Assembly (NCBI GenBank): GCA_032622095.1
Contig: CP136064.1
Location: forward strand, 253,212,484 to 253,276,483
DNA: 64,000 bases
Direction: 5' to 3'
DNA from: Siphonodentalium dalli
Lineage: Eukaryota; Mollusca; Scaphopoda; Gadilida; Siphonodentaliidae
Shown: positions 1-12,035 of the stretch, piece by piece
How positions within the stretch are numbered: position 1 is the stretch's first letter
How the letters are laid out: each line of letters begins with the position of its first letter
Program-made: the position numbers and the translations under genes
The notes under the pieces: model-generated
What the model was told of the DNA's origin: nothing
The model's input: only the letters and a program-made list of their open reading frames with translations
Database searches by the model: none

Positions 1-578
1 TCTCATTACAAGTTACAGCGTACGCTATGATATATGCATAGCTCCACGTTGAACTCAGAGGCGGTCTAGCAAAAAAAAATTTGAGTAGCCGGAACTATAA
101 AAGCTTCCCAGTTATTAAAAGACAAAAGGTGTGACCAATGGGAATTTGGGAAATCTCAGAAAAATATGACACCAATTATTATCCATCATTCTAAATTTAG
201 TTAATAATCATCGCATTCCATACATTGTTGCAACTAACACGTATTCAATCAAGACCTTTATACCGCGTGAAAGTGTTCCCCTTACGGTGACAACGTTACT
301 CTGATTTGGCACCTTTGATCTTTTTGTCAAAACAACTACCGGCATACATCAAAGGCAGCGCACAACTGATGTCCGCAGAAATACTATAATATATATATTT
401 TTAGGTATTTGGCTTCGAAACTATACCGGGATATGGAGTGCAATGAGTGTATACATGTCCATTAAGGGAACAAACGCACAACATATATAAACATCGGAAT
501 CGGAAATCGGCCGATTGTGCCTCCAGTTATCGGAAATCGGTCCGATGGGCTTTTTCATTATCGTAACATCATGCACTA
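1..578 (-). mobile_element. Partial hAT-like element, cut by window edge
   Basis: This stretch is the diverged reverse complement of roughly 2032-2545, the left end of the complete hAT-like element. The shared parts include the terminal CCGATTTCCGAT-rich zone, the block around 180-370, and the outer block at 1-110. The terminal inverted repeat sits near 560-578 and carries about four extra bases (aacatcatgcacta instead of aacatcacta). The other end lies outside the window. No transposase is visible. I see the sequence match directly; the hAT assignment is taken from the complete copy. Confidence 0.75.
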
Positions 579-1257
579 CTGTAATGGTACGATGTTTCCA
601 AAATACAAACTCGTGCGTAGAAGATTGGCGATACTGTTTCATCCCATAATTACGACACTGTCGATCGAAGCAATGGTTTTGAATTAGATATCAGTCTTCA
701 ATTTTGTTTTGCCCATTTTCAAAAAAATTGGCCATTGGCCAATGACACAGTAAACCCCGAGGCCAGGCAAGCGAGGTACAAAAATTTATGATATCTGAAT
801 ATACTAACATCAGAGTTTTCCCTTATCATATTGCGATAATCGCCAACAGAAGAGTCATCGATCCTCACGTCTGCATCCTAATGACATTGCATCATCCCAA
901 TTATGTCCTGTTTTTGATTATATTCAGCTGATAAAAGTTGTTATTCAGGAAAAACCTGTCATATGGTAAGTATGCTTTTTGATATTTGATATTAGATAGT
1001 GTTGTATACATATGTGTTTATGTCCAAAACAGATTTGTTTTGATGAGATTTCAAGTACAAAAAGGGAGGGTGGTATGGTACCTCGAATCTGTTGTTTCCA
1101 AACTTTTTCTACTAGAGTGTATACTAGGGCTAATATTTATTTATAATAGCCAACAACTGCTTTAGCCATTCCCTGGAATCAGCCACAGGTAGGCCATAAT
1201 TCAACAGTATGTGAGCCCCTTTTCACCATGGCTTATTGTGCTTCAGGGTAAAGCCCA
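579..1257. other. Unassigned stretch
   Basis: No coding region, TIR pair or tandem repeat could be supported here. A short block near 700-740 (aaaaaaattggccattggcc) resembles sequence near 53015-53040, suggesting an old dispersed repeat. Confidence 0.3.
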
Positions 1258-2031
1258 GATATAGCGCGAGTAATTCGTTCTACAGATCAGGATGATAGGG
1301 ATGCTCAATGTATTGCACAGGAAACTGCATGTGCTGAGGTTCCGAGAGTTGGCAGCATTAAGCTACAGAAGGATCAAGTGATCACATTTCAAAATCCAGA
1401 TGATGGAGTGATTAAGAGAAAATCCAGTTTTGTTGCAAGATGATTTGAGGAGGAATGTGTCAATGAAATCAAGAAACATTCACCCACTTGTGAGAAGAGT
1501 TTCACTCAGATTGCTTCTGTCCATCATTGCACACACGAAGTGGAAGATCAACACCATGGATATTAAAACAGCCTTTCTTCAGGGAGAGAAACTGCAACGT
1601 GAAATTTTAGACCGTCCACCTAAAGAGGCAAAATCCACTAACAAGGTATGGCTTCTGACAAAGCGTCTCTATGGTCTAGCCAATGCGTCCTTAATGTGGT
1701 TCGAGAAGGTGAAGAAATCTTTGCTATTTTGTGGTGTAAGACAGTCTACGGTTGACTCTGCTATCTTCTATTGGCATGGTAAATCTGGACTTGGAGGTGT
1801 TATTGCAGTTCATGTTGATGACTTCCTATGGGCAGGGACTAAGGAGTTTGAACACACCACACGAGAAAGAGCTTCAATGTTGGTAAGGAGGTCACAGATT
1901 CATTCAGATACATAGGACTGCAGCTTTCACAGGATGAAGAGATTATCTCCCTCAGCCAGAACGGGTATGCTTGCAAGCTTGGAGAACATCCAAGATTGGT
2001 CAGTTACTCTGGCTCTGCAGTCAAACCAGGC
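1258..2031 (+). pseudogene. Ty1/copia pol fragment: reverse transcriptase
   Basis: Decayed RT of a Ty1/copia retrotransposon. The best segment (1430-1915) reads MDIKTAFLQGEKLQ, then KVWLLTKRLYGLANASLMWF, then VIAVHVDDFLWAG, the copia RT core with the VDD catalytic pair. The true frame is broken by a TGA at 1441 (after FVAR), by an apparent extra T near 1501, and by a frame change near 1873; beyond it the original frame resumes as FNVGKEVTDSFRYIGLQLSQ. It continues to 2031, where the hAT-like element interrupts it, and picks up at 4162. No LTRs were identified. The wording resembles copia elements of marine invertebrates, so transfer from a plant is unlikely. Inactive. Confidence 0.9.
2024..2031 (+). 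repeat. 8-bp target site duplication (left copy)
   Basis: AACCAGGC directly precedes the element and is repeated exactly at 4162-4169. An 8-bp duplication is the hallmark of hAT transposition. Confidence 0.93.
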
Positions 2032-4161
2032 TAGTGATGTTCTGATAATGATAAAGCCCATCGGACCGATTTCCGATAACTGTAGGCACAATCAGCCGAT
2101 TTCCGATTCCGATGTTCATATATATTGTGCGTTTGTTCCCATAATGGACCTAAATACATTCATTGCACTCCCTATCTCGGTATAGTTTCAAAGCCAAATA
2201 CATCAAAGAAATATATACACACTGTCACAAAGGTATTTCTGCCGATGTCAGTTGTGCGCTGCCTTTGATGTATACCTGAGTAGTTGTTTGACAAAGAGAT
2301 CAAAGGTGCCGACTCAGAGTAATGTTATGACCATGTGGGGAACACTTGAAGGCGGTGTAAAAGTCTTGATTGAATACGTGTAAGTTGTGACAATGTATGG
2401 AATGGCGATGATTATTAATTAAATTTAGATTGATGGATATAGCTTTTATAGTTCCGCCTACTGAATTTTTTTTTCGCGACACTGCCTCCAAGTTAAAAGT
2501 GGAGATAAGCATATTTCATTGTGTACGCCGTGATGAGAGCATCACTATAACAATGGCAATTCGCGGAACGGAAAAAGCAAGTGCAATTTGGAACTATATT
2601 TCACTGTAGTGTCCCCTACAGACGAAAAGGCTAATTGGTCATTATTGGTACACAGTTCTGATCGCGACTATACTAATTCATTCAGTGTGTGCTTCAAATT
2701 ATTGATATGACGTCACAGCATGGCACGTGCTCAACAGGAAACTATATTGTAATGAGGTCAGCTGTTTAAAGCTTTCTTTGAATCTATTTCGTGTCCACAC
2801 GATTGAAGAACTAATAACTTCATATTACTTGAGATGTGTCGGGCAGGTGTATTGCCATGCTTATATATATAGAATATGTAGCTAATGTCGTCGCTTAAAT
2901 TGTTTATGTCCGTGAGGGGGATTTTAGCAAAATCCCACGAGCGGACATAAACAGTTTAAGCGACGACATTAGCTACATATTTTATTTATCCATCGCACAA
3001 AACTTGCCTTTTGTGAGGAAAAGCTGTCATTTTCCTCAGTTTTACATTCGTTACTTCGATGACGCCATTACATTTATTAGGTCAAGCAAACCAATTAGCA
3101 TTCATGACGTGGGAAAACCGGAGTGCAGCTTAGGGCGAAATAGTTCGTTGGCCTTTTTACATTTATTATAAGCAGACCTTGTTCTGATGATTTATAGATG
3201 TTTTACATATATCATTTTACGAATTATTTTAGTGAATTATGCACGATAAAAACATTCTGAAACCACAATGACGTCATTAAAGACACGGTTGGCCTTGGCG
3301 GTGGGTATCCTGTAAAAATATTTCCACCCGTCAAAAACCGCCACAAACAAAATGTAGACAGACTTTGTCCGTATACAAATAAGAAATATCGCATAAACAG
3401 TATGTTATTGTCATATTTTTGACCATTGTTATGTAAACAAAAGCATAAAAAGTTACTTTTCTGGTGTTTGTTTATATTATGATGGTAAACATAAAGAGCG
3501 TTCTTTGTGGGTGAATTCCTGATATGGAACGAATAAAGAGCGTTTATGCCATTTGTGTGTGATTAGCCAGCAGCATTGTGTTGTCTTCTGTAACACAATC
3601 AGGCTCTTGCTTAGGTAAAATATAGTAAATCTTTATGATAACATGCTGTTAACGCGATGGTCATGGTATATATGAACGAAACTGTATGTGTTTTAATGTT
3701 TTTCTGTTTACGGTGATTGGAACAAATATGAATATTTTCGACAACTAAGGCCTCACGTGCCTTTAAGGCCGATTGACGCCCCTAGTTACCTGCACAATTT
3801 GCATATCAAATTACGTCATAAAAGTAGCTACGTTGACCTAATAAAGCTACATTGACGTAATAAACGTAATGTTTATTAGGCAGGCTTTATGTAGGCAATA
3901 GACGTGAGTGGTGGATAAATAATCATATCAGACCATTTGGACGATGCAAATAGCTTCCTTTTAGGCTGTTACGACTGCATTTTACATTCAATACTAAGGT
4001 TGTATTGCATACGTTTTTTAAAGCATGCATATTGCACTTAGATACTTTGTTTGCTTTGACAATCGGTAAAAGCCGATGTTCAACTGCGAGCTACGATTAA
4101 TATCCGATGGGCTATTATCGGCCGATGGACAATTCCGATTTTGATTATCGGAACATCACTA
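2032..4161. mobile_element. Non-autonomous hAT-superfamily element, 2130 bp
   Basis: The termini are inverted repeats: left TAGTGATGTTCTGATAAT, right (reverse complement) TAGTGATGTTCCGATAAT. They are bounded by the exact 8-bp duplication AACCAGGC. TIR sequence and duplication length both fit the hAT superfamily. Both ends carry clusters of CCGAT/ATCGG words (2057-2112 and 4065-4150), like the subterminal repeats that hAT transposases bind. No transposase is encoded, so mobilisation needed a partner. The interior has a 107-bp palindrome (2874-2980) and several TGACGTCA or TGACGTAA words (2708, 3270, 3853). A relative lies at 1-578 in the opposite orientation. Confidence 0.9.
2874..2980. repeat. 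Near-perfect palindrome inside the hAT element
   Basis: Arms of about 38 bp (atatgtagctaatgtcgtcg to cgacgacattagctacatat) flank a centre that is itself self-complementary (gggattttagcaaaatccc). It would form a long hairpin in RNA or a cruciform in DNA. It may be a separate small foldback insertion; no target duplication was resolved. Confidence 0.85.
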
Positions 4162-4775
4162 AACCAGGCCAGACATATCTTTCAATGTCGTCACACTGTC
4201 AGGAAGACTAGCTCATACTGTGTATGGAGATATTTATAGTCTTGAACAACATTATAAAGAGGGTTCAGTTGGAGCAGATCATTCTAAAATTTCAGGACTT
4301 TTGTCCACAACCAGAGGTATTTATTTTCAGTGATGCCTCCTTTGGTAACCTTGCTGACCGGCAGCCACGGTGGTAACATGATTTTGCTGGTTGGAAAGAA
4401 TGGTAAGGTTAATCCATAGCATGGCAGTCCAAAAAGTTGAGGCGGGTGGTAAGGAGTATTTTAGCAAGCGAAGCTCTGGCATTGGCTGACAGTGTTGATT
4501 GTGGTATTTCTCTTACTAGTATGCTGTTTGTTTAATTGTTGTATGGCATTGTGGATAAAATGGTTCCAGTTAAATGCATTACAGATAGCAAGGATTTGTT
4601 TGAGGCTATTCATTCTAGCAATGTAACCGAGAAGCGACTGTGACTGGAAATAAGTGCAATCAAGCAGATGAGAGAAAGGAAAGAGATTAGAGGTATATAT
4701 TGGACTTGCAAAGCTAATCGGGAATGACTGTTGACTAAGAAAGGTTCCTCATCTCAAAGGGTTGTCATGCTTTCA
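4162..4775 (+). pseudogene. Ty1/copia pol fragment: RNase H
   Basis: Continuation of the copia pol split by the hAT insertion. Recognisable pieces in shifting frames are FSDASFGNLAD (first catalytic Asp), ILASEALALADSVD (Glu region), VKCITDSKDLFEAIHSSNV (second Asp) and YWTCKANRE. These are the order and motifs of copia RNase H at the pol C-terminus. A frameshift follows FGNLAD, and stops occur inside the domain. The first eight bases are the right copy of the target duplication. Confidence 0.85.
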
Positions 4776-5006
4776 TAATGGTATTATGCTTATTGTTACA
4801 CAAGTATGAAAGTATGCTATGTTATAACATGTTCGTCATGTTCACTTAATGCATAAGAGAAATGGATGTTATATGTATATTTGTAAGTTTAATTTTTGCA
4901 TGTTTTAACATAAAATGTAATGTATGTTTATCGTTTCAGTTATACTTGGTGGGTTTTGAATAAAGTTTGTTTACAAACCTAGGATTAGGCTTGTTCATCA
5001 CACCTA
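4776..5006. other. Unassigned AT-rich spacer
   Basis: AT-rich DNA downstream of the copia remnant. It could hold the 3-prime LTR of the copia element, but no terminal repeat was found. Confidence 0.3.
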
Positions 5007-5122
5007 CAGTAATGCCTGAGAGCTTTCTGGTGAATGGCAACAAGCCATATTTCCGACTGAAGTCTGAGAAATTACCCATAATTCTGCTGTGGTTAAGGAG
5101 TCTATTATTTAGGGCATTACTG
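5007..5122. mobile_element. Family A palindromic TA MITE, left arm mostly deleted
   Basis: It begins CAGTAATGCC and jumps straight to the centre of the palindrome (tgagagctttc), then keeps the full right arm ending GGCATTACTG. TA dinucleotides flank both ends (5005-5006, 5123-5124). Deletion of one arm is expected for a hairpin-forming repeat. Confidence 0.85.
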
Positions 5123-5194
5123 TACACCACTAAACCCAACCGACTGTATTTTGAATATTTTAACTCTGTTTATACAAACTTCTTTCGATGAGAC

Positions 5195-5310
5195 TTGAAT
5201 TGTTTTGTCTATACATGTAGCATTACTTGAATTTTAGGAGAATTAAATGATGTTGGTGATGATTAAAAATTTAATCTGATTTGTGGGAAAGGGGAATGGC
5301 AAGTCCAGTA
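5195..5310 (-). repeat. Fragment related to the TTA-flanked MITE at 55302
   Basis: The stretch with gtctatacatgtagcatta and taatctgatttgtgggaaa is the reverse complement of sequence near 55360-55475. It is a partial copy of that Harbinger-like MITE without its ends. Confidence 0.6.
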
Positions 5311-5327
5311 AAACAACTTTCATGTGT

Positions 5328-5475
5328 ATAGTCAAATGATACGTACCAAGTCAAATGATACGTACCAAGTCAAATGATACGTACCAAGTCAAATGATACG
5401 TACCAAGTCAAATGATACGTACCAAGTCAAATGATACGTACCAAGTCAAATGATACGTACCAAGTCAAATGATAC
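5328..5475 (+). repeat. 19-bp minisatellite, about 8 units
   Basis: Tandem array of caagtcaaatgatacgtac, nearly identical unit to unit. The unit contains TCAAATGATAC, whose reverse complement recurs downstream at 5613-5745. Confidence 0.93.
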
Positions 5476-5612
5476 CCAAGTCAAATAATTCTGAAGTAAA
5501 AAATGATACTCATACGAAAATGAAGTGATCCTCACCGAAATATGAAAATTGTTCCTGCAAAGATAAGAGGACACTTTCATTTCATAAAAGAAAACATTTG
5601 ATAATTTATTTT

Positions 5613-5750
5613 GAAAAGGTATCATTTGACTCGGGGAAGGTATCATTTGACTCAAGATGAAGGTATCATTTGATGCTTTGACTTTAAATTAGGTATCATT
5701 TGACATTTTTCGTTGGGTATCATTTGGTTTGGGTATCAAATGACTCGCAC
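5613..5750 (-). repeat. Scattered inverted copies of the 19-bp unit core
   Basis: GTATCATTTGA (reverse complement of TCAAATGATAC) occurs about five times with irregular spacing, then one direct copy (gtatcaaatgactcg). Together with the array at 5328-5475 this makes a foldback with about 140 bp between the two sets. Confidence 0.85.
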
Positions 5751-5759
5751 CCATACGTA

Positions 5760-6991
5760 TGCTATGACTTCAATTTTCCCTTGTGACTATGTCCCTACTT
5801 CATCTTACAACTGGAATTTTAAAAAATAAAGACAAAATTGTTTGTGAAATAGTTGATTGTTTCTTTATACACTGTATTTACCAGCCCTTTAGTGCATGGG
5901 GGTTAAACATTGGGGGTTGGCATAATATCATTGAGATAATTTGAATAATTGTAAGTTATTGAAGAAAGGCCTCAGAAGTATATGTGAGTTATATTGAAGC
6001 AAATTTTGCGCAATTTTGTATCAAGGGCTGCAATTAATTAAGAGACACGTAAATTATGGATAAGATCATTACATGATAATGTCAGCAAGTGATGTCAACA
6101 GTTATTAATATTTTGTTAAGTCACCTACATTTTTCTTGATTGGCAGGTCTAAAGATGAAGGACGGATTGAAGGAATGGGAAGATGCCAGCCACTAAGCCA
6201 TGAGATTCAATCCTTTCCAGACAATGACACTACAATTTAAAAATGGTAATTTTCGATTCTACTGTCATCATATTGAAGGTATTTGCATAGCATTAGTGGC
6301 AAAGATTGTCTGCTTCATGTCAAGCAGTGATCAGTTAGGAAGAAATAAAAGGAATAAATAAGACCGGTTGTTGATTATTCATTACACTAGTTTCATTGAC
6401 ATGTTCTGTCCAAATTCTTACCAAAATCTGCCGATAAGTACACATGCCATTTACTTATCCTAGTAATTCAGACAAGTATGGGAAACTACTGAGAGTCACC
6501 ATCCAAGATTGTCATGTCATAACCACCCATGCTTCTGATTAAAGTATAGCCTTGTAAGAAATGGTAACTTAATAATTAGTATGGTCAGTCTTTTACATTT
6601 AAATACTACTATATGGTGGTTAATACAGTAAAGCGTAATCATAAACATTGGGTGACTTTGATATCAATTAAATTGTGTACCAAAAATAAACTGCTGCTTG
6701 ATTGGAATAGATTGGCGATCACATGGTCGAATGCCTGACACAGATTATTGTGCTCTTCTGTGGCATTTTGAATTGTGAAAATAACAAACTTTCGATATAG
6801 TATTAAAGTAGATGATGTAGCTCAAAAATTATTTCAGCCAATTGAAAAGAAGCATGCAGGCTGACCGACGTAGTTTCAAGTTCTTATTAAAGGCCGACGG
6901 CTGTCCTTTTTTTTCACTTTTTGTACTATAAATAGAACAATCGTCATCATCGGCCGATTAGTAAATATTGACAACTGGGTATTGGCCAGAC
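5760..6991. other. Unassigned stretch
   Basis: No coding region or clear repeat. A weak CGGCCGAT cluster near 6890-6960 recalls the hAT subterminal repeats and could be a relic of that family. Confidence 0.3.
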
Positions 6992-7919
6992 CTGTTAAGT
7001 TTTGAAAATGTCAATCCGGGAGATTTTTGCGGGAGGTATGCCCATATATGTTCATGTTCCAAAAATCATTTTTATGATGAAGATTACATAGTTTTTATGA
7101 GTTTCTGTTTGTGTTTATTTTTTACCTAAATACAATGGTAATGAATGCCCTGTTGGTAGTTGTAATAGAGCTGCTGTGAGTGAGAGATACCACCATTTAT
7201 TGAAGAGAAAGAAGCAGACACTTCGTATAAACTAAGTGAAAATACTCAGAATTTCACTGGATACAGCCAGATATGCGCGATACCGAAAGTACAAAATCGG
7301 AATAAACTACAAAATAGACTCTCCTTACTGTTTAACCCCCAAAGAAATGCACACATTCCACAATTTATTAAAAAATTTAAGAAGCACAAACTTCGTTTAA
7401 AATAAGTAAAAACGAACCCGAGTTACAAAGGTTACAACCGGACATGAATAGGTGAAAACGAAAGTACAAATTGACAACGTGTTACAATTTTACCCGCAAA
7501 CGAAATGGACACGTTCCGTTCACAATGCGTACCACTAATCCGTTACTAAGAACTTTTCATCAATGAGGGCTAACAATACAGCTGCACACTTGTGATTATA
7601 CGTATTGTATACTATAACAACACCATTTTATGTGTGTGGCTTCACCAGAGTGTGAAAATCAATTAATATCAGTCTTCAATCAGAGGGAACATCAACAGTG
7701 AATGTTGATGAGTGGGTATTTACGGTACCAGAAATAAGGAAATCCCTGTCATTTGGGAAATCCCGGCAATTTCACGAAATCGAAAAATAAGAAAACATCG
7801 TTTTTTTTGGATTTGAATGCGGGGTTTTGCTGAATCCGGGAGATATTGGGGGTTATCCGTATTTGCGGAATTGCTGTGGCAATCCGGGAGTCTCACGGAC
7901 AATCCGTGAAACTTAACAG
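6992..7919. mobile_element. Candidate TIR element of unknown superfamily
   Basis: Inverted ends CTGTTAAGTTT (6992) and AAACTTAACAG (ending 7919), with the subterminal word AATCCGGGAG or its reverse complement near both ends. About 930 bp, no transposase ORF. No target duplication could be defined, so superfamily is left open. Confidence 0.5.
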
Positions 7920-8082
7920 CTCTGGTATTGGCTGATGGTGGTTTCCCAATATTGGTTTATCACAAAGAACAGGTCAGAACATCAAAAAGTTCTCAGGTTT
8001 TGAACGGGTGGAATATGATCTCTACGGACGGACAGGCGTAGCCCGAGTATAGTTTCATGGCATGATCTAGTGATATTGTCGG

Positions 8083-8640
8083 CAGATGAAGTCTCGGAGA
8101 GCTCAACTTTCTAGAGTTTTTGCTCTGATTACTCATAAAATCAATGCAAAGGTGAGTTATCTGTGTTAAAAGGAATAGGGTGATATCTAATGTTGTTTAT
8201 CTTATGCAACCCATTATGGCACTCTATGATATACAGTAATGCCGTAAGTAATCGACCCCTTAACCACAGCAGAATTACGGGTAACTTTTCAGGATTTAGT
8301 CTGAAATAGGGCTTATTGTCATTCATTGAAAAGCTCTCAGGGAGAGCTTAGCTTTCCGATGAATGCCAACAAGCCATATTTCCGACTAAATCCTGAAAAG
8401 TTACCCATAATTCTGCTGTGGTTCAGGGGTCGATTACTTAGGGCATTACTGTAGGCAGATGAAGGGAGAGCTCACCTTTCTAGTGTTTCTATTAATCTGG
8501 GTCAGTGTAGTGTGGAATTTGCTCTGATTGCTTGTAAAATCAATGGAAAGGTGAGTTATCTGTGTTAAAAGGAATAGGGTGATATCTAATGTTGTTTATC
8601 TTATGCAACCCATTATGGCACTCTATGATATAGGCTGGTG
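8083..8640 (+). repeat. Tandem duplication of a ~150-180 bp unit
   Basis: Unit 1 (about 8083-8233) and unit 2 (about 8454-8632) both run from ggcagatgaag through gagttatctgtgttaaaagg to the same ggcactctatgatata. A family A MITE sits between them, at the TA that ends unit 1. Unit 2 lacks the MITE, so its end is a paralogous view of the left flank of the insertion site. Confidence 0.85.
8234..8451. mobile_element. Family A palindromic TA MITE, full length
   Basis: Starts CAGTAATGCCGTAAGTAATC and ends with its reverse complement, TA on each side (8232-8233, 8452-8453). The arms (about 100 bp) pair almost along their whole length around a short centre near 8330-8350. Confidence 0.9.
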
Positions 8641-9039
8641 ATCATCTCTTTATTTTAGCATGCCAGCATACAATAGTCAGGTACCCCGCAAGCAATCACA
8701 TGAATCTAACTACTCCCAGTGTTTACCATGGGGAATTCAGAAATGCAGTTGGTAAATACGGAAAGCATTTTGTTTCTACTAAATGTTTGTTTTATGGGCA
8801 TTATCTGTCTAGCCGCTCTGTCATGTTTTGCTGTCATTGCCAAAGACAATAATACAGAAGATGTACACAGCAATCATTCTTCCAGTTTATTTCATCTGAA
8901 TAACTAAGGGGGAAACATGGGGTAATAACTCTCCTTAATTTTGCAACCTTTGATGATTTCAAGGACAGAATACTTTACTTTGTGGTACTTTTTCATGGGG
9001 TCACTTTCAAGTACATGTATCAGTCTGTCGTCAAGCTTG

Positions 9040-9290
9040 CAAATAGTGTCTGTCATTTGCAGAATGAGGTCCCCAAAGGGTGAATTTAGTGACGCTATCC
9101 CACACAGCAGTCTAGCATCTCCAAATTTACCCTGTGGGGACCTCATTCTGCTTAGGCCTCATCTTTTGGGAAGTATCTATTGTCTCAAATTAACATTGTT
9201 TTTAGTTACTTTTTTCCTTCTCTTCAGCTTCTGTATCCCCTTATTTGCAGAAGATAAAATGCATAATCATGGTGACTAATGGGTGAACAT
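9040..9290. mobile_element. Family B element: hairpin plus spacer
   Basis: Hairpin gcagaatgaggtccccaaag to ctgtggggacctcattctgc (9058-9151), followed by the family B spacer (cctcatcttttgggaagtat, then gaagataaaatgcataatca). The second hairpin present in the complete copy (59733-60141) is absent. Confidence 0.75.
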
Positions 9291-9299
9291 CACCAACTT

Positions 9300-9626
9300 C
9301 ACCACCTATTAAAGCTCAGAGTTATTAGATATCAATTTTGAAATCTATTATTTTTCACCATCTAGACTTATTGGTGGCCCAGTAACAAGTCGACAAGCCG
9401 ACGGTCTCGGACCAAATTGCAGATGAAAATGGATAACTCTAAAATCAAGAGGCTTTGTATTGATAATAAGGCCAAATTTTATCAAACAACATGTTGATAA
9501 ATAACATGTTCGGGGAATTTTATACTAAAGTTGACAGTAGTTAGCATTATTTTTGGGTAATTAATCGATTTCTGATAACTGAAGAGGAATTTCTAAAATG
9601 TTACCATCGAATCTGAGTGAGTACCT
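9300..9626 (+). mobile_element. Family C TTAA MITE, 5-prime truncated
   Basis: Matches 34575-34970 and the reverse complement of 58436-58881. The right end reads GAGTGAGTACCT followed by TTAA (9627-9630). The left end is lost next to the family B copy. Confidence 0.75.
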
Positions 9627-10309
9627 TTAAATGATAACTTAATTATAATTATCTGATTACTCATTTGTATATAGATTAATCCTGGCATTCAGTAGATTAC
9701 CGTAGGGTCCATATTTTAGGATCTAAGGTATTCTTCTTAACAATAGTCATGTTTATTTCAGAAGTGAAGAGAATACAGTCCACAACGATGGTTGTGAGGT
9801 CAGGCCTGATGAATTATTGGATGTAGGTAATATGATAATATGCAATATTATACATCGGCCTTTGATAATAATGGCGTATCATATAAGGATTAACTGTCAT
9901 GTGGACTGTTTTTATGGAGATCTAAGGGAGCATGTCAAAACCTCTTTCGCATATGCGAAAAAAATGCGAAAAATGTGGCGTCATTGACGTCGTTTTTTCT
10001 ACATTATCGCACGCCGTAACGTTGTACGTTTTCGTAAATTTTTCGTCATTTTCGCTGTCTTGGTTCGATGTTTTCGCAATTATTGCAGTTTTGTTTCGCA
10101 GTTTTGCTCAAATGTTCGCTGTTCTGTTTCGACACATTTTCGCAGTGTTTGTTTTCGTCAAGATCGCAGCATTATATCCGTCAATATTGCTGTTGTGTCG
10201 ATATGATTGGCAGGACAGTTTGTGTTCAATAAATACTCCATAGTCGCAGTTTTATACTGATGTGTCGCGAACGGGAAGATGTCGGTGTCCATGCTGAAAT
10301 TTCTCAGAT

Positions 10310-10455
10310 CGGAGTTTTTATCATAAGAATTCCATTGATTTAATCGGAGTATTCTCCGATATGAAAACATTTCCGATTTGATCGGAGTTTATAAATGTAG
10401 GCCTATTAGTAAATTTCTCCGATCTACTGAAATCTCCGATTTGGTTAATATCGGA
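10310..10455. repeat. Cluster of ATCGGAG/CTCCGAT words
   Basis: Short words ATCGGAG and its reverse complement CTCCGAT, plus variants, occur about eight times in roughly 145 bp. They may be protein-binding sites of the host element; nothing else supports a function. Confidence 0.55.
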
Positions 10456-11849
10456 CAATTCAAACTTCGTTTAATAATAAACTATTATTAATAGAAGATT
10501 ATTTAAAGTCCCAAATAAATTATTCCCAGACCCAATTTATATAATAGGATAGGCCAACACAATCATTTCCTACGTTTTGATGTCACACGGTGCCCGCAAA
10601 TCCGTGGGTTTATAGCAGTGATATTGCATCACTGGTTTACAGTAAATATTACAGTACAGGTTGAAGTCCCCCTAAATCTCGAGCAATAATTGCTACACCG
10701 TCGCATTAATACTGCAGAGTGGTACCGTAAACAATGCAAATTTTGATTTCGAAAATCGTTTTTGTGTGTGATTATGTAACTTGTCTTCACTTTGGGTAAA
10801 CCGTCACCATTTAATTGTGCGAACTATTATGAATAAAAGAATACAGCCGAGGACGACAATAAATTATTCCACAACCCCGATTTATAGTATACTTTCTGTA
10901 TGCCACGTAGAGTTAATTTCTACAGTTTCAATCTGTCTTTCTAGACCAGACACATATTTTAATGTGGATGCAAATCGTCGGACAGTCGTAAACAATGCTT
11001 TAATTTTCGCAATATAAGTATGAAATCATTGTTAGATATCGGAAGCGCAGCGTCATCATGATTAATTCGTCGGCGACTTTTATACTTTTATTTAAAATCT
11101 ACACATTTTATTCAATATATATCAGCGATCAGATGCGACAAAGTTAAGTTAATACAAAACATATTATATAATAGTTTGGAATTTCCACGAATTGCACAAT
11201 CTTGTTATGTTGTGCTATTTTTAGCACTAATTTCCCAGGCCAATCCTAGTTTCGTTTGTGGGTAGCATTGACTGACAGAGGAGTTGAGTGTTATGTTTTT
11301 CTCGATTCTTTATTGAATGAATAATAAAAATATGGATAACATACCATTATAAAACAATGAACTTAGGGGGTATGGCTCTATATATGTCTGGCGTTGATAC
11401 AATGTGATGAGGGCTTGTTCTATATCGGGGCTATTGCTTCAAATGCTGGATCATGTGGATGGACGGTTGTCGCTCCCGTTGTGGGTGGGTTCAGCTGGTT
11501 TCAAATTTCTGTGTGATTTCATCTTTTTTCTGTTAGATGTGTGATACCTGGGGTTGTGAAAACCCTAACTTCTTCGTACTGTCGACTTGTGTAAACTGCA
11601 GATGTTCACATGGTTATTTTTCCAATCACAAATTATGTATAAATACTTTTTATTTCCTTGAAATGTGTTATTATATATCTTTTTGGTTTATTTGAAATTA
11701 ATTATATGCATGTTCAGATATATAATTACACCTCACACTCTGTACTCTCTGACCTTCTCTCTAAAATTCTGACATTATCTTCTGTCCCTTTGTCTCGCCT
11801 CCACCTCATATTTCTTCTTTCTATGGATCTGTTTTATGCCTCTATTATT

Positions 11850-11882
11850 TACCCCTACTTGACTTGCAGTCAAGTAGGGCTG
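11850..11882. repeat. Short perfect hairpin
   Basis: ccctacttgact, loop tgc, agtcaagtaggg. The following 100 bases (to the aaaaaataaatactg near 12000) look like an old retroelement 3-prime tail with an AATAAA-like end, but no family could be named. Confidence 0.6.
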
Positions 11883-12035
11883 TGCCATTGTCACGGGAGA
11901 GGGCTTCAAATAAGCCTATGGCTTGTTGCCTAATCCCATTTTTCTTCTAAATTTGTATCTATTTGTAATTATTTATCTGAATGTCCATAGAGGGAAAAAA
12001 TAAATACTGTTTAAACTAAACTGCTGGTCTAATTA

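Noticed and set aside
1060-1080. Polypurine tract and LTR start for the copia element
   Set aside because: The purine run lies upstream of RT, not at the 3-prime end, and no LTR pair was found.
5328-5475. CRISPR array
   Set aside because: Units are contiguous with no unique spacers, in a eukaryotic transposon-rich context.
8719-8907. 62-codon open frame with a hydrophobic segment
   Set aside because: Short, AT-rich context, no conserved domain; hydrophobic stretches are expected from T-rich DNA.
11658-11933. 91-codon open frame
   Set aside because: T-rich sequence near a probable retroelement tail; no domain.
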